Part shown: positions 6,601-15,663 of the stretch, in pieces
How positions within the stretch are numbered: position 1 is the first letter of the stretch
How the letters are laid out: every line of letters starts with the position of its first letter
Assembly: GCF_900105455.1 (NCBI RefSeq)
Contig: NZ_FNSF01000005.1
Coordinates: forward strand, 992,001 to 1,056,000
DNA length: 64,000 nucleotides
DNA from: Tenacibaculum sp. MAR_2009_124
GTDB lineage: Bacteria; Bacteroidota; Bacteroidia; Flavobacteriales; Flavobacteriaceae
Direction: 5' to 3'
Notes under the pieces: model-generated
Databases searched by the model: none
What the model was told of the DNA's origin: nothing
Seen by the model: the letters and a program-made list of their open reading frames with translations, nothing else
Position numbers and translations under genes: made by a program

Positions 6601-8085
6601 GTGGAAAAAAAGTATATCATTGCCCTAGACCAAGGAACTACAAGCTCAAGAACAGTAATAATTGACAACACAGGTGGAATAATTGGAATGAGTCAAAAGG
6701 AGTTTACTCAAATTTTTCCTGAGTCGGGATGGGTGGAACATGATGCAATGGAAATTTTAGAAACTCAGCTAGCCACTTTTAAACAGGTTATTGATCAAAG
6801 TGATATAGACATTACTCAAGTAGCTGGAATTGGTATTACGAATCAACGAGAAACGACTGTTGTTTGGAATAAACATACAGGGAAACCTATTTATAATGCA
6901 ATTGTTTGGCAAGATAAAAGAACTGCGGAGGTATGTGTTAAACTGAAACAAGAGGGTTTGACTGAACATATTAAAAAAACAACAGGCTTAGTAATTGATA
7001 GCTATTTTTCTGCAACAAAAATTCATTGGATTTTAAATAATGTTGAAGGAGCACAAGAGGAAGCCGAAAAAGGTAATTTATTGTTTGGGACAATAGATAC
7101 TTGGTTATTGTGGAACCTTACTGAAGGCAAAGTTCATGCTACTGACTACAGCAACGCTTCAAGAACAATGTTATACGACATTAGAAACTTAAATTGGGAT
7201 GATAAACTTTTAAAAGAACTTAATATTCCAGAAAGTATGTTGCCAGAAGTAAAGCCATCGTCATTTCTTTATGGAAATTATGACTATAATGGTGTTAAAC
7301 TTCCAATTGCTGGTATTGCTGGAGATCAACAAGCGGCTCTTTTCGGACAAGCTTGTTTTGCAAAAGGTGATGGTAAAAACACCTATGGAACAGGCTGCTT
7401 TATGCTACTAAATACAGGGGAAGACTTGGAGTATTCTGATAATGGATTGTTAACTACAATAGCATGGGGTATTAATGATAAAATTTACTATGCTTTGGAG
7501 GGAAGTGTGTTTGTTGCTGGATCGGCCATACAATGGTTAAGAGATGGCTTAGAACTAATAAAAACTGCTTCTGAAAGTGAAGCATATTCGAATAAAATAG
7601 AAGGAGAAAATCCAGTTTATGTTGTTCCTGCATTTGCGGGGTTAGGTGCTCCTTATTGGGATATGAATGCCAGAGGAGCTGTTTTTGGTTTAACTAGAGA
7701 TACAGGAAAAGAGCATTTGATAAAAGCAACATTAGACTCGTTGGCATATCGAGTAAAAGATGTTCTTTTAGTGATGCAGAAAGACAGCAAAACTCAACTA
7801 ACTTCCTTAAAAGTTGATGGGGGAGCTTGTGCTAACAATACATTAATGCAATTTCAGGCGGATTTATTAAATGTAGTAGTTGAAAGACCAGAAGTTATTG
7901 AAACTACGGTAATGGGAGCGGCTTATTTAGCAGGAATTTGTGTTGGAATATGGAACCTTGAAGATATTGAAAACAATAGAAAACTGAGTTCGGAGTTTTA
8001 TCCTGATATCTCCGAAGAAAAAAGAAATAGACTGTATAAAAAATGGTTGAAAGCCGTTGAAAGAACAAAAGATTGGCTTGAATAA
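6601..8085 (+). CDS. glpK: glycerol kinase
   Basis: Phosphorylates glycerol to glycerol 3-phosphate with ATP in the cytoplasm. 494 residues, the usual family length. FGGY-family features: N-terminal ATP/glycerol site DQGTTSSR (9-16), substrate region NQRETTVVW, and the C-terminal signature area with GLGAPYWD and [19 protein letters not shown]. The start is GTG; an upstream ATG at 6569 is out of frame. No glycerol facilitator (glpF) or glycerol-3-phosphate dehydrogenase gene is adjacent, so the gene appears to stand alone. No clear -7 box found in the 140 bp upstream. Confidence 0.95.
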   Translation: MEKKYIIALDQGTTSSRTVIIDNTGGIIGMSQKEFTQIFPESGWVEHDAMEILETQLATFKQVIDQSDIDITQVAGIGITNQRETTVVWNKHTGKPIYNAIVWQDKRTAEVCVKLKQEGLTEHIKKTTGLVIDSYFSATKIHWILNNVEGAQEEAEKGNLLFGTIDTWLLWNLTEGKVHATDYSNASRTMLYDIRNLNWDDKLLKELNIPESMLPEVKPSSFLYGNYDYNGVKLPIAGIAGDQQAALFGQACFAKGDGKNTYGTGCFMLLNTGEDLEYSDNGLLTTIAWGINDKIYYALEGSVFVAGSAIQWLRDGLELIKTASESEAYSNKIEGENPVYVVPAFAGLGAPYWDMNARGAVFGLTRDTGKEHLIKATLDSLAYRVKDVLLVMQKDSKTQLTSLKVDGGACANNTLMQFQADLLNVVVERPEVIETTVMGAAYLAGICVGIWNLEDIENNRKLSSEFYPDISEEKRNRLYKKWLKAVERTKDWLE

Positions 8086-8189
8086 ATGCTCTTAGTAGGT
8101 AAGAGATATAATAGATTAATAACTATAATTTTTGAGGTAAATAAAGGAGTTTATTCCGTGAAGCTTACCTCGTAATAAAACCTAAATAA

Positions 8190-8735
8190 ATGGCTAAATT
8201 TTACGATTCAATAAATAAAAGAGTGAAACAATTTATTGAAGAACAAAAAATGTTTTTTGTGGCTACTGCACCCAAAGAAGGAAGAATAAACCTTTCTCCT
8301 AAAGGAATGGATACGTTTAAAATTCTTGATGATAAAAAAGTTGCTTGGTTAAGTGTTACAGGAAGCGGAAACGAAACATCGGCACATCTTTTAGAAAATG
8401 GAAGAATTACCATTATGTTTTGTGCGTTTAATGGAGCTCCAAATATTTTGAGGATATATGGTTCAGCAATTGAAGTGTTGCCAGAAAATAAAGAGTGGAA
8501 TCAGTATATTTCTCTTTTTCCAGAACTACCAGGTACCCGCCAAATATTCATAGTAGAAATAGAAACAGTTCAAACCTCATGTGGTATGTCTCTTCCATAT
8601 TACGAATACCAAGGAGAAAGAAATCAATTGAATGAATGGGCCGAAAATAAAGGCGAAAGTGGAATTAATACGTATTGGGATGAAAGAAACCAGGTAAGTA
8701 TTGATGGACTGAAAACAAAACTTTATAAAGACTGA
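8190..8735 (+). CDS. pyridoxamine 5'-phosphate oxidase-fold, FMN-binding protein
   Basis: 181-residue single-domain protein. It has the split-barrel pattern of PPOX-class flavoproteins: FFVATAPKEGRINLSPKGM (residues 22-40), a second strand set with GSGNETSAHLLENGRITIMF, then a region with RIYGSAIEV. Family members bind FMN or F420 and act as oxidoreductases on varied substrates; true pyridoxamine-phosphate oxidases (PdxH) are longer and differ in signature, so I do not assign pdxH. It is separated from glpK by 100 bp and probably forms its own unit. Confidence 0.8.
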   Translation: MAKFYDSINKRVKQFIEEQKMFFVATAPKEGRINLSPKGMDTFKILDDKKVAWLSVTGSGNETSAHLLENGRITIMFCAFNGAPNILRIYGSAIEVLPENKEWNQYISLFPELPGTRQIFIVEIETVQTSCGMSLPYYEYQGERNQLNEWAENKGESGINTYWDERNQVSIDGLKTKLYKD

Positions 8736-8767
8736 TAAAAGTCATATTTTAAACTATTTATTGTAAC

Positions 8768-8775
8768 TAATTTTG
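8768..8775 (+). promoter_or_regulatory. -7 promoter element of the 44-residue membrane peptide gene
   Basis: TAATTTTG matches the Bacteroidota TAnnTTTG consensus, 17 bp before the ATG at 8793. Confidence 0.55.
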
Positions 8776-8792
8776 TCTTAAAGATATACGAT

Positions 8793-8927
8793 ATGACGCA
8801 ATTAGTAAATATTCCATTAGTTTCATGGACCAATGGAGCTATTATGATGATTGTATTTGGTATTGTTAGTTTAGGGTTAGTAGCGACTCTTCTAATTTTA
8901 ATGAATACTGGAAAAAAGAAGAAGTAG
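8793..8927 (+). CDS. 44-residue single-pass membrane peptide
   Basis: Starts MTQLVNIPLVSW and has one strongly hydrophobic segment (about residues 16-38, GAIMMIVFGIVSLGLVATLL), ending in a lysine tail GKKKK that should stay cytoplasmic. It has its own -7 element and a long terminator hairpin, so it is a free-standing gene. I do not recognise a family. Small single-pass proteins of this kind often modulate larger membrane complexes, but nothing here names a partner. Confidence 0.65.
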   Translation: MTQLVNIPLVSWTNGAIMMIVFGIVSLGLVATLLILMNTGKKKK

Positions 8928-8961
8928 CTATTGATTTAGTGATTTTTAATAGTTGATTGTA

Positions 8962-9006
8962 AGAAGTGTTCTAAAAACCGGGTTGTTTTTCTTTTAGAAC
9001 ACTTCT
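8962..9006. terminator. bidirectional hairpin terminator
   Basis: AGAAGTGTTCTAAAA (8962-8976) is perfectly complementary to TTTTAGAACACTTCT (8992-9006). It serves the 44-residue peptide gene on the plus strand and the convergent acyl-CoA dehydrogenase gene on the minus strand. Confidence 0.88.
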
Positions 9007-9043
9007 TCTATTTTATTACAGTACTTTCAAATTGTAAATAATG

Positions 9044-10222
9044 TTATTTGAACGCACTTAATCCAGTAATGTCTAATCCAGTGATTAATAAATGTATATC
9101 GTGAGTTCCTTCATAAGTAACTACACTTTCAAGATTCATTGAGTGTCTCATAATAGAATAATCTCCTGTAATACCCATAGCTCCTAAAATTTGCCTTGCT
9201 TCTCTAGCTATTTTTAATGCCATTTCAACATTATTTCTTTTCGCCATAGAAATTTGAGCAGAGGTAGCTTTTCCTTCATTTTTTAAAACACCAAGTCTCC
9301 AAGTTAAAAGTTGTGCTTTTGTAATTTCAGTAATCATTTCAGCTAACTTCTTTTGTTGTAATTGGTATTGCCCAATAGGTTTTCCAAATTGAGTTCTTTC
9401 TTTGGCATAGCGTAAGGCTGTGTCATAACAATCCATAGCAGCACCTAATGCTCCCCAAGAGATTCCATATCTAGCCGAATCCAAACACTTCAAAGGAGCT
9501 CCAAGTCCAGTTTTTCCTTCCAGTAAATTCTCTTTCGGAACCTTTACATTATCAAAAATTAACTCTCCAGTAATTGAAGCTCTTAACGACCATTTGTTAT
9601 GAGTTTCGGGTGTTGAAAAACCTTCCATTCCTCTTTCAACGATCAGTCCATGAATTCTTCCTTCTTCATTTTTTGCCCAAATAACTGCGATATTGGCAAT
9701 AGGAGAATTGGAAATCCACATTTTAGCACCATTCAGTAAATAATGATCGCCCATGTCTTTAAACTTAGTTTCCATGCCTCCTGGATTTGACCCATGATTA
9801 GGCTCGGTTAAACCAAAACAACCAATCCATTCACCACTGGCAAGTTTAGGTAAATACTTTTTCTTTTGCGCTTCATTCCCATAATTAAAAATAGGCCACA
9901 TTACTAATGACGACTGAACAGAAGCAGTTGATCGGATACCACTGTCGCCTCTTTCCAGTTCTTGCATAATCAAACCATATGAAATTTGATCTAAACCAGC
10001 GCCTCCATATTCTTCAGGAATATATGGACCAAAAGCACCTACTTCAGCAAGACCATTTACGAGAACTTCCGGAAATTTTGATTGTTGTGCATAATCTTCG
10101 ATAATCGGGGAAAGGTTTTTCTTTACCCATTCACGCGTAGTATCACGTACTAATTTATGCTCTTCAGAAAGTAAATCATCGACACCGTAGTAGTCAGGAG
10201 CTTGAAATAAATCAGGTTTCAT
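9044..10222 (-). CDS. glutaryl-CoA dehydrogenase (acyl-CoA dehydrogenase family)
   Basis: FAD flavoenzyme that, in its family, oxidises and decarboxylates glutaryl-CoA to crotonyl-CoA in lysine and tryptophan breakdown. 392 residues. Acyl-CoA dehydrogenase architecture: helical N domain, middle beta domain with GCFGLTEPNHGSNPGGM, C-terminal helices with AKERTQFGKPIGQYQLQQ, and the catalytic-base segment TYEGTHDIHLLITG, the form typical of GCDH rather than of straight-chain dehydrogenases. Single gene on the minus strand. A crotonase that could act on the next step lies elsewhere (49503-50285) and is not linked. Confidence 0.87.
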   Translation of the reverse strand: MKPDLFQAPDYYGVDDLLSEEHKLVRDTTREWVKKNLSPIIEDYAQQSKFPEVLVNGLAEVGAFGPYIPEEYGGAGLDQISYGLIMQELERGDSGIRSTASVQSSLVMWPIFNYGNEAQKKKYLPKLASGEWIGCFGLTEPNHGSNPGGMETKFKDMGDHYLLNGAKMWISNSPIANIAVIWAKNEEGRIHGLIVERGMEGFSTPETHNKWSLRASITGELIFDNVKVPKENLLEGKTGLGAPLKCLDSARYGISWGALGAAMDCYDTALRYAKERTQFGKPIGQYQLQQKKLAEMITEITKAQLLTWRLGVLKNEGKATSAQISMAKRNNVEMALKIAREARQILGAMGITGDYSIMRHSMNLESVVTYEGTHDIHLLITGLDITGLSAFK

Positions 10223-10345
10223 AAGTTTGTTTTTAAGTTAATAAATCCACTAATCTTGAAATATTTTAACAAAATAGACAAATATGTTAAAATATTGATT
10301 CTTTCAAAAATACTTAAAAAAATGGTTATTCCTAGCTGGTTTACG

Positions 10346-10353
10346 TATGTTTG
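10346..10353 (+). promoter_or_regulatory. -7 element directly before the rnpA start
   Basis: TATGTTTG ends only 6 bases before the ATG at 10360, so transcription from it would yield an almost leaderless mRNA. Confidence 0.5.
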
Positions 10354-10359
10354 TACATT

Positions 10360-10743
10360 ATGAGATTTACTTTAGGAAGAGAGGAGCGATTAAAAAGTAG
10401 AAAATTAATAGGAAAATTATATGAAGAGGGAAAATCGATTAAAGTTTTTCCTCTGCGAATGGTTTATTTACAAACCGAACATACTTCAAATTATCCTGCT
10501 CAAGTGGGAGTTTCTGTTCCCAAGCGTAACTTTAAAAGAGCCGTTGACAGAAATAGAATAAAAAGACTATTAAGAGAGACGTATCGTAAAGAAAAGCACA
10601 CAGTTTATTCAGAAGCCAACAAACCATTTGTGTTTATGATTTCTTATCTTGCAAAAGATGAGTGGAAATATGCTGATATTGAGTTGAGAATGAAAAAACT
10701 ATTGTCGAATTTTATAACTGAAATTAATAAAGATGAAAAATAA
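10360..10743 (+). CDS. rnpA: ribonuclease P protein component
   Basis: Protein subunit of RNase P, which matures tRNA 5' ends. 127 residues from the ATG at 10360; a TTG three codons earlier would overlap the probable promoter. It shows the RnpA pattern: GREERLKSRKLI at the N-terminus and the RNR motif segment KRNFKRAVDRNRIKRLLRE. It is basic throughout. The last 11 bases overlap the S41 protease gene, implying co-transcription. The usual rpmH neighbour is absent, as is common in Bacteroidota. Confidence 0.93.
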   Translation: MRFTLGREERLKSRKLIGKLYEEGKSIKVFPLRMVYLQTEHTSNYPAQVGVSVPKRNFKRAVDRNRIKRLLRETYRKEKHTVYSEANKPFVFMISYLAKDEWKYADIELRMKKLLSNFITEINKDEK

Positions 10744-12358
10744 AAAGTTTGTTATTTGGGGTTTAATTACCATCATTGGAGTATTTTTTTCGTTTCAGTC
10801 ACGATTCTTTGAAATAGCTAAGCAAATTGAAATTTATAATAATTTGTTTAAGGAAATCAATATGAATTATATTGATGAGGTTAATCCAGGAGATTTAACT
10901 GATAAAGCTATAAAAAACACCCTTAGAAACTTAGATCCTTATACAAACTTTTATAACGAGCAAGACGTAGAGGATGCTAGAATAAGAAGAGAAGGAGAAT
11001 ATGGAGGAATAGGAGTAATGACCTATTATACGAAAAAAGGAATTATCCTTTCTGAAATTTATAAGGGGTTTCCTGCGGATAAGGCAGGTCTAAAACCAGG
11101 AGATGTTATTGTTGAAGTTGATGGTCAATCTCTATTAAGTATGGAGAATGAGCAGCTATCTCAAATGCTTAAAGGAAGTCCAGGGAAAGAAGTTTCAATA
11201 AAAGTTGTGAGTAACAATGAAACCAAGGATATTAAAATAAAACTAGATAAAGTTGTCGTAAATCCAGTGCCATTTTTTGATATGATTGATGAAGAAACTG
11301 GTTATGTTGTTTTAACTCGTTTTATTAGTAGAAAGGCAACAGAAGAGGTTAAAAAAGCGATTGATTCTTTAAAGGAACGTGGAATGACTAAGTTGGTTTT
11401 TGATCTAAGAAGTAATCCTGGAGGATCTCTTTTTGATGCTATAAACATTACAAATTTGTTCATACCAAAAGGAGAAAGAGTTGTTGATACCAGAGGGAAA
11501 ATCAGAAAAAATAGTCGAGTTTATAAAACAAGTAGAGACCCATTAGATACTGAAATGCCAGTAGTAGTGCTAATTGATGATCGTTCGGCATCTGCTTCTG
11601 AAATTGTATCTGGAGCTTTACAAGATTATGATAGAGCTGTTGTTTTAGGAAAGCGCTCATTTGGAAAAGGGTTAGTTCAGCGATATTATGAGTTGACTTA
11701 TGGAACTCAAGCTAAAATCACCATTTCAAAATACTATACACCTAGCGGGCGTTGTATTCAGGAATTAGATTATGCAAATAGAGATCTGAAAACAGGAAAG
11801 GTACCTAAGTTTTCTGAAGGAGAAGTTTCTTCCTTTAAAACTAAAAATGGAAGAACAGTGTATGATGGAGGAGGCGTAACACCTGATGTAAAATCGAAGA
11901 CTACAGATAAAAATGAAACAACAAAAACGCTTTTAAAGTCTAGAGCTGTATTTAGTTTTGCTAATGAATATATAGGCAAACTAAGTTCAATTGATTCTTT
12001 GAACTATCAATTTGATGAGTTAGGGTTTAATGAGTTTAGAAACTTCCTATTATCAAAAGATACGGCGTTTGTTACTCGAGAAGAACGTTTATTTAAAAAA
12101 GCGTACAAGACAATTAAAGACCATAAAAAAATAAAAAATGAATATGAAAATCTTCAATTAAAATTAAAGCAAGAAAAAGTTAAAGAAATTAGTAAGAATA
12201 AAGACGTACTTATGGATAGACTGGAAAAAGAGATTATGAAAAACTCTTTTTACAGAGAAGGAATGTACAGACATCAATTACAAAATGATGAGGTAATTAA
12301 GCAGGCTGTAGATTTACTTAAAAACACTAATAAGTACAATTCAATTCTTAAAAAATAA
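10733..12358 (+). CDS. S41 family C-terminal processing protease
   Basis: Tail-specific serine protease acting in the periplasm. 541 residues. N-terminal signal/anchor (about 5-22), helical region, PDZ domain (about 85-170, with GPADKAGLKPGDVIVEVDG-like content at 11073-11136), and S41 core with LRSNPGGSLFDA, catalytic Ser in DDRSASASEIVSGAL and Lys in GKRSFGKGLVQ. A Lys/Glu-rich coiled C-terminal extension follows the core. It overlaps rnpA by 11 bases, an arrangement that suggests translational coupling. Ctp-type proteases process lipoproteins or envelope enzymes; the target here is unknown. Confidence 0.92.
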   Translation: MKNKKFVIWGLITIIGVFFSFQSRFFEIAKQIEIYNNLFKEINMNYIDEVNPGDLTDKAIKNTLRNLDPYTNFYNEQDVEDARIRREGEYGGIGVMTYYTKKGIILSEIYKGFPADKAGLKPGDVIVEVDGQSLLSMENEQLSQMLKGSPGKEVSIKVVSNNETKDIKIKLDKVVVNPVPFFDMIDEETGYVVLTRFISRKATEEVKKAIDSLKERGMTKLVFDLRSNPGGSLFDAINITNLFIPKGERVVDTRGKIRKNSRVYKTSRDPLDTEMPVVVLIDDRSASASEIVSGALQDYDRAVVLGKRSFGKGLVQRYYELTYGTQAKITISKYYTPSGRCIQELDYANRDLKTGKVPKFSEGEVSSFKTKNGRTVYDGGGVTPDVKSKTTDKNETTKTLLKSRAVFSFANEYIGKLSSIDSLNYQFDELGFNEFRNFLLSKDTAFVTREERLFKKAYKTIKDHKKIKNEYENLQLKLKQEKVKEISKNKDVLMDRLEKEIMKNSFYREGMYRHQLQNDEVIKQAVDLLKNTNKYNSILKK

Positions 12359-12391
12359 AACAATTGTATAACCTAATATTTGATTAAGCGT

Positions 12392-14074
12392 ATGTCAAAA
12401 CCTAACCAGAAAGAAAGAACCAGGGCTCAGGAATCTACTAGTGCAATTGAACGTTTGTATATTTCTATGAGACACCTTTTTAGTCGTGGATTTTATAAAC
12501 CAATGGGTATTTCAGGAGAAACATTAAGGAAATCGCTCTTAGCTTTAAGACCAGAAATATATGGTTCTATTGCCGAGAAAAAAACAGAGCTTAACGGGTT
12601 AACTTATGTAATTGAGCGATTGCCAGAAGGAATCGAAGAATGCCAGTTTATTAACTTAACTGCGGATGAAGGTTATAGAAACTCTAATTTTGAGGTGATT
12701 ATTCCTCCGAAAAGGAGAAGAAACTGTTATCGAATCGATAAAGATCAAATGAATATTGAAATAACAAGAGGACGATCTGAGATTTATGATATATTAACAC
12801 ATTTAACTTTCTTATTCGTTGAATCTCATAAAATTAAAGACAGAGTAATGATTGGTATCTCTGGCGAAAAATTTATACGAGAATGGACACATTTAGAGGA
12901 AACAGTAATTTACAACAAATCGCTTTCTGATAAAGAAAGAGATGTAATGATTGTGCATTTGGCGAGTATACTAGGAAGAACTTATGATGAGGTTTATGAT
13001 AGTTATAACGCTTTTGGAAATGATGAAAACCCAAATCGCTTTTTACATTTAATGTATTGGTTGGGTAAATTAGCTATTAATGAAGTTGTTCATGATAAAA
13101 AGCGTTCAGTAAAGTTCAGTTCCGTTTTAATAGACGAAATTGGGCGTCATTTTTATGGTGAAATTTGGGCTAATAATATCAAGAGAACTCTATTAGATAA
13201 TAATTTAATAGAGAGACCAATTCATATCATAAGTGCTAATATGCATAGTGTTATGAATACTATTTATTCCAAAAACGCACTTCCGAAAGAAGCAAAAGAA
13301 AATGACACGTTTGAATTATTTGAGTTGTTAAGTAATTCGAATAGCGAAAGCTTACAGAAAAAAGTAAAAAACTATGCTTCTGAAAATGGATTAATTTATT
13401 TAAAAGATACCTCTGGAACAAATATTAATGTTCAAGTTATTGATACCGATAAATTAGATGTAAGCGCAACAGATTTCAGTAAAGTGAATTCAGTTGATAA
13501 AAAGCCAGTTATTATTGTAATGGATTATGCTTTTGGTGAGCAAGCCTACGAAACGATGGATGAGCTATTGAAGCCTTACAAAGTGAATAATTCAGAAATT
13601 CATTTAAATGTTGAATCGGTTTCTATAATGGGTAAAGCTGGAATTTTAGAAGGAGGAAAAGGTGATATCATGATTCCATCTTCACATATTTTTGAAGGAA
13701 CTGCCGATAATTATCCATTTAAAAATGAATTATCAAAAAGTGATTTAGAAGGTTTTGGAGTTGAAGTATTTGATGGAGCAATGGTTACTGTATTGGGAAC
13801 TTCCTTACAAAATAAAGATCTATTGAAGTTTTTCCATGATTCAACTTGGGATGTGATAGGTTTAGAAATGGAAGGAGCGCATTATCAAAAAGCAATTCAA
13901 TCTGCATCAAAAATTAGGGGAAACATCTCTGAAAATGTTAAAGTAAGGTATGCTTATTATGCTTCGGACAATCCATTAGAAACGGGAGCGACATTGGCAT
14001 CTGGAGGTTTGGGAATGAGCGGTGTTACTCCAACATATGCCATAACTCAAAAGATTCTTGAACAAATATTTTAA
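12392..14074 (+). CDS. conserved Bacteroidota protein with nucleoside-phosphorylase-like C-terminus
   Basis: 560 residues from the ATG at 12392; a TTG four codons earlier is less likely. The N-terminal 300 residues are of unknown fold, with conserved-looking charged stretches (PPKRRRNCYRIDKDQMNIEI). The C-terminal third resembles purine nucleoside phosphorylase/MTA-SAH nucleosidase proteins: VIIVMDYAFGEQA, ESVSIMGKAGILEGGKGDIM, and especially DVIGLEMEGAHYQKA, the position of the nucleoside-binding Glu-Met-Glu motif. I recall such proteins being filed under a DUF (possibly DUF6909) but cannot confirm. It lies 3 bases before the polysaccharide operon and may be its first gene. Confidence 0.65.
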   Translation: MSKPNQKERTRAQESTSAIERLYISMRHLFSRGFYKPMGISGETLRKSLLALRPEIYGSIAEKKTELNGLTYVIERLPEGIEECQFINLTADEGYRNSNFEVIIPPKRRRNCYRIDKDQMNIEITRGRSEIYDILTHLTFLFVESHKIKDRVMIGISGEKFIREWTHLEETVIYNKSLSDKERDVMIVHLASILGRTYDEVYDSYNAFGNDENPNRFLHLMYWLGKLAINEVVHDKKRSVKFSSVLIDEIGRHFYGEIWANNIKRTLLDNNLIERPIHIISANMHSVMNTIYSKNALPKEAKENDTFELFELLSNSNSESLQKKVKNYASENGLIYLKDTSGTNINVQVIDTDKLDVSATDFSKVNSVDKKPVIIVMDYAFGEQAYETMDELLKPYKVNNSEIHLNVESVSIMGKAGILEGGKGDIMIPSSHIFEGTADNYPFKNELSKSDLEGFGVEVFDGAMVTVLGTSLQNKDLLKFFHDSTWDVIGLEMEGAHYQKAIQSASKIRGNISENVKVRYAYYASDNPLETGATLASGGLGMSGVTPTYAITQKILEQIF

Positions 14075-14077
14075 AAT

Positions 14078-15118
14078 ATGAGCAATCATAAAAACGAGGA
14101 AGAAGTAGATTTAGGTTCGTTATTTTTAATTATAGGTAGAGGCTTCTCTAAGTTTTTCAATTTTATAGGAAGAGTTTTTACCGGCGTTTTTTATTTTTTC
14201 ATCGAGATTTTGTTATTCTTTAAAAAGAATTTCAAAAAGCTAGGAATAGCATTTGTTCTTGGAGCTATTATTGGCTTGATTGTTGAGCTAAATGAAGAAG
14301 ATAGATATAGTTCTAACCTTCTAGTACAAACAAATTTTAATAGTGCAAGACAGTTATATAGTAATATTGAGTTTTATAATAACTTGGTAAAGCAAAACAA
14401 TATTAAACTTTTGGCTAAAACATTTGGAATCGATTCTGATGAAGCCAAAACTCTAAAAAAGTTTAAAGTAGCGCCTATTGTTAATGGTAATGATGTTATT
14501 ACAACATACGATGAGTTAGTACTCGAGATAGATACGGCTACGGTAAAAAGCTATTCCTTCTCTGAATTTAAAAGAACGTTCACAAAATTTAATTATAAAG
14601 TTCATAGTATTGAAGTACAGTCATCTAAAGATGATATATTTTCGAAATTAGATGAAGTAATTATTTCTTCTGTTGTAAAGAACAAATATTTTAATCGGTT
14701 AAAAGAGCTTACTAATGAAAATTTGAATAGAACAGATGCTCTTCTGAGAAAAAATTTAGCACAGGCTGATTCACTTCATGATATTTATAAAAAAGTACTT
14801 TTAGAGGAGGCACGAGTTTCAAATCAAGGAACGAATATAGATTTAGGTAATACTCAAAAAGGCGATAAAGAGTTGGAATTATTTTCAACAGCTTTAAAAA
14901 TTAATAAAGAACTCAAAAATGTTAGCGAAGAAAAAACGGAAAAGTCAGAAATAATTAATGTTATTTCTAATTTCCAAACAATAGGGCATAAAATTCAGGG
15001 AGTTTCTGAGAATAAGTCGGTTCAATTTGCGCTCCTTTCCCTTTCTTTAATAATACTTTATTTGTTGTTGATTAAACTGAATAAGTACTTAGAAAATTAT
15101 AGTCGTAAGAAAGTATAA
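14078..15118 (+). CDS. Wzz/GNVR-like polysaccharide chain-length protein
   Basis: 346-residue inner-membrane protein with two terminal membrane helices (about 52-70 and 318-337) bracketing a long extracytoplasmic, partly coiled-coil domain. That is the topology of Wzz-type chain-length regulators. No Walker motifs, so there is no fused BY-kinase domain. The extracytoplasmic part contains SSNLLVQTNFNSARQLYSNI, which resembles the start of Wzz domains. First clear gene of the surface-polysaccharide operon; rfbC starts 3 bases after its stop. Confidence 0.75.
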   Translation: MSNHKNEEEVDLGSLFLIIGRGFSKFFNFIGRVFTGVFYFFIEILLFFKKNFKKLGIAFVLGAIIGLIVELNEEDRYSSNLLVQTNFNSARQLYSNIEFYNNLVKQNNIKLLAKTFGIDSDEAKTLKKFKVAPIVNGNDVITTYDELVLEIDTATVKSYSFSEFKRTFTKFNYKVHSIEVQSSKDDIFSKLDEVIISSVVKNKYFNRLKELTNENLNRTDALLRKNLAQADSLHDIYKKVLLEEARVSNQGTNIDLGNTQKGDKELELFSTALKINKELKNVSEEKTEKSEIINVISNFQTIGHKIQGVSENKSVQFALLSLSLIILYLLLIKLNKYLENYSRKKV

Positions 15119-15120
15119 GT

Positions 15121-15657
15121 ATGAAAATTATTTCGATAGATCTGAAGGATTGTTTTATAATAGAACCTAAAGTTTTTAAAGACAATCGAGGATGTTTTCT
15201 TGAAAATTTTAATCTTCGAAAGATCAAAGAATATGCTGGTTTAAAAGTCAATTTTGTTCAAGATAATGAAGCTTTTTCGCAAAAAGGAGTGTTATGTGGG
15301 TTACATTTTCAAAAAGGAGAACATGCACAGGCGAAGTTGGTAAGAGTCATTCAAGGAAGTGTTTTAGATGTTGCAGTTGACCTTAGAGAAAAGTCTTCTA
15401 CTTATGGGGAATATTATTCTGTAGTACTTTCAGCAGAAAATAAAAAGCAATTATTTGTTCCCAGAGGATTTGCGCATGGGTATTCCGTTTTGGAAGACAA
15501 TACTATTTTCGCTTATAAATGCGATAATTATTATAATAAGGAATCGGAAGGAGGAGTTATTTATAATGATAGTTTTTTGAATATTAATTGGATGTTAGAA
15601 GAAGAAGAAATTGAACTATCTGAGAAAGATAAGGTGTTGCCTAGTTTTTTAAGTTAA
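15121..15657 (+). CDS. rfbC: dTDP-4-dehydrorhamnose 3,5-epimerase
   Basis: Epimerises C3 and C5 of dTDP-4-keto-6-deoxyglucose on the way to dTDP-L-rhamnose. 178 residues, normal for the family. Cupin motifs: GCFLENFN, GLHFQKGEHAQAKLVRV (active-site His), GSVLDVAVDLR (Asp partner), and VPRGFAHGYSVLEDNTIFAYKCDNYY. The other rhamnose genes (rfbA, rfbB, rfbD) are not in this operon, so the precursor must be made from another locus, or the enzyme serves a different dTDP sugar. Confidence 0.92.
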   Translation: MKIISIDLKDCFIIEPKVFKDNRGCFLENFNLRKIKEYAGLKVNFVQDNEAFSQKGVLCGLHFQKGEHAQAKLVRVIQGSVLDVAVDLREKSSTYGEYYSVVLSAENKKQLFVPRGFAHGYSVLEDNTIFAYKCDNYYNKESEGGVIYNDSFLNINWMLEEEEIELSEKDKVLPSFLS

Positions 15658-15663
15658 ATTATA

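Noticed and set aside
6107..8147. Repeated 16-mer TTTGAGGTAAATAAAG near 6107 and 8132
   Set aside because: Only two imperfectly flanked copies, no structure or shared context; probably chance in AT-rich DNA. The 8132 copy can pair with TTACCTC downstream but lacks a T run.
14078..15118. Tyrosine kinase fusion of the Wzz-like protein
   Set aside because: No Walker A/B motifs or Tyr-rich tail; the protein ends just after the second membrane helix.
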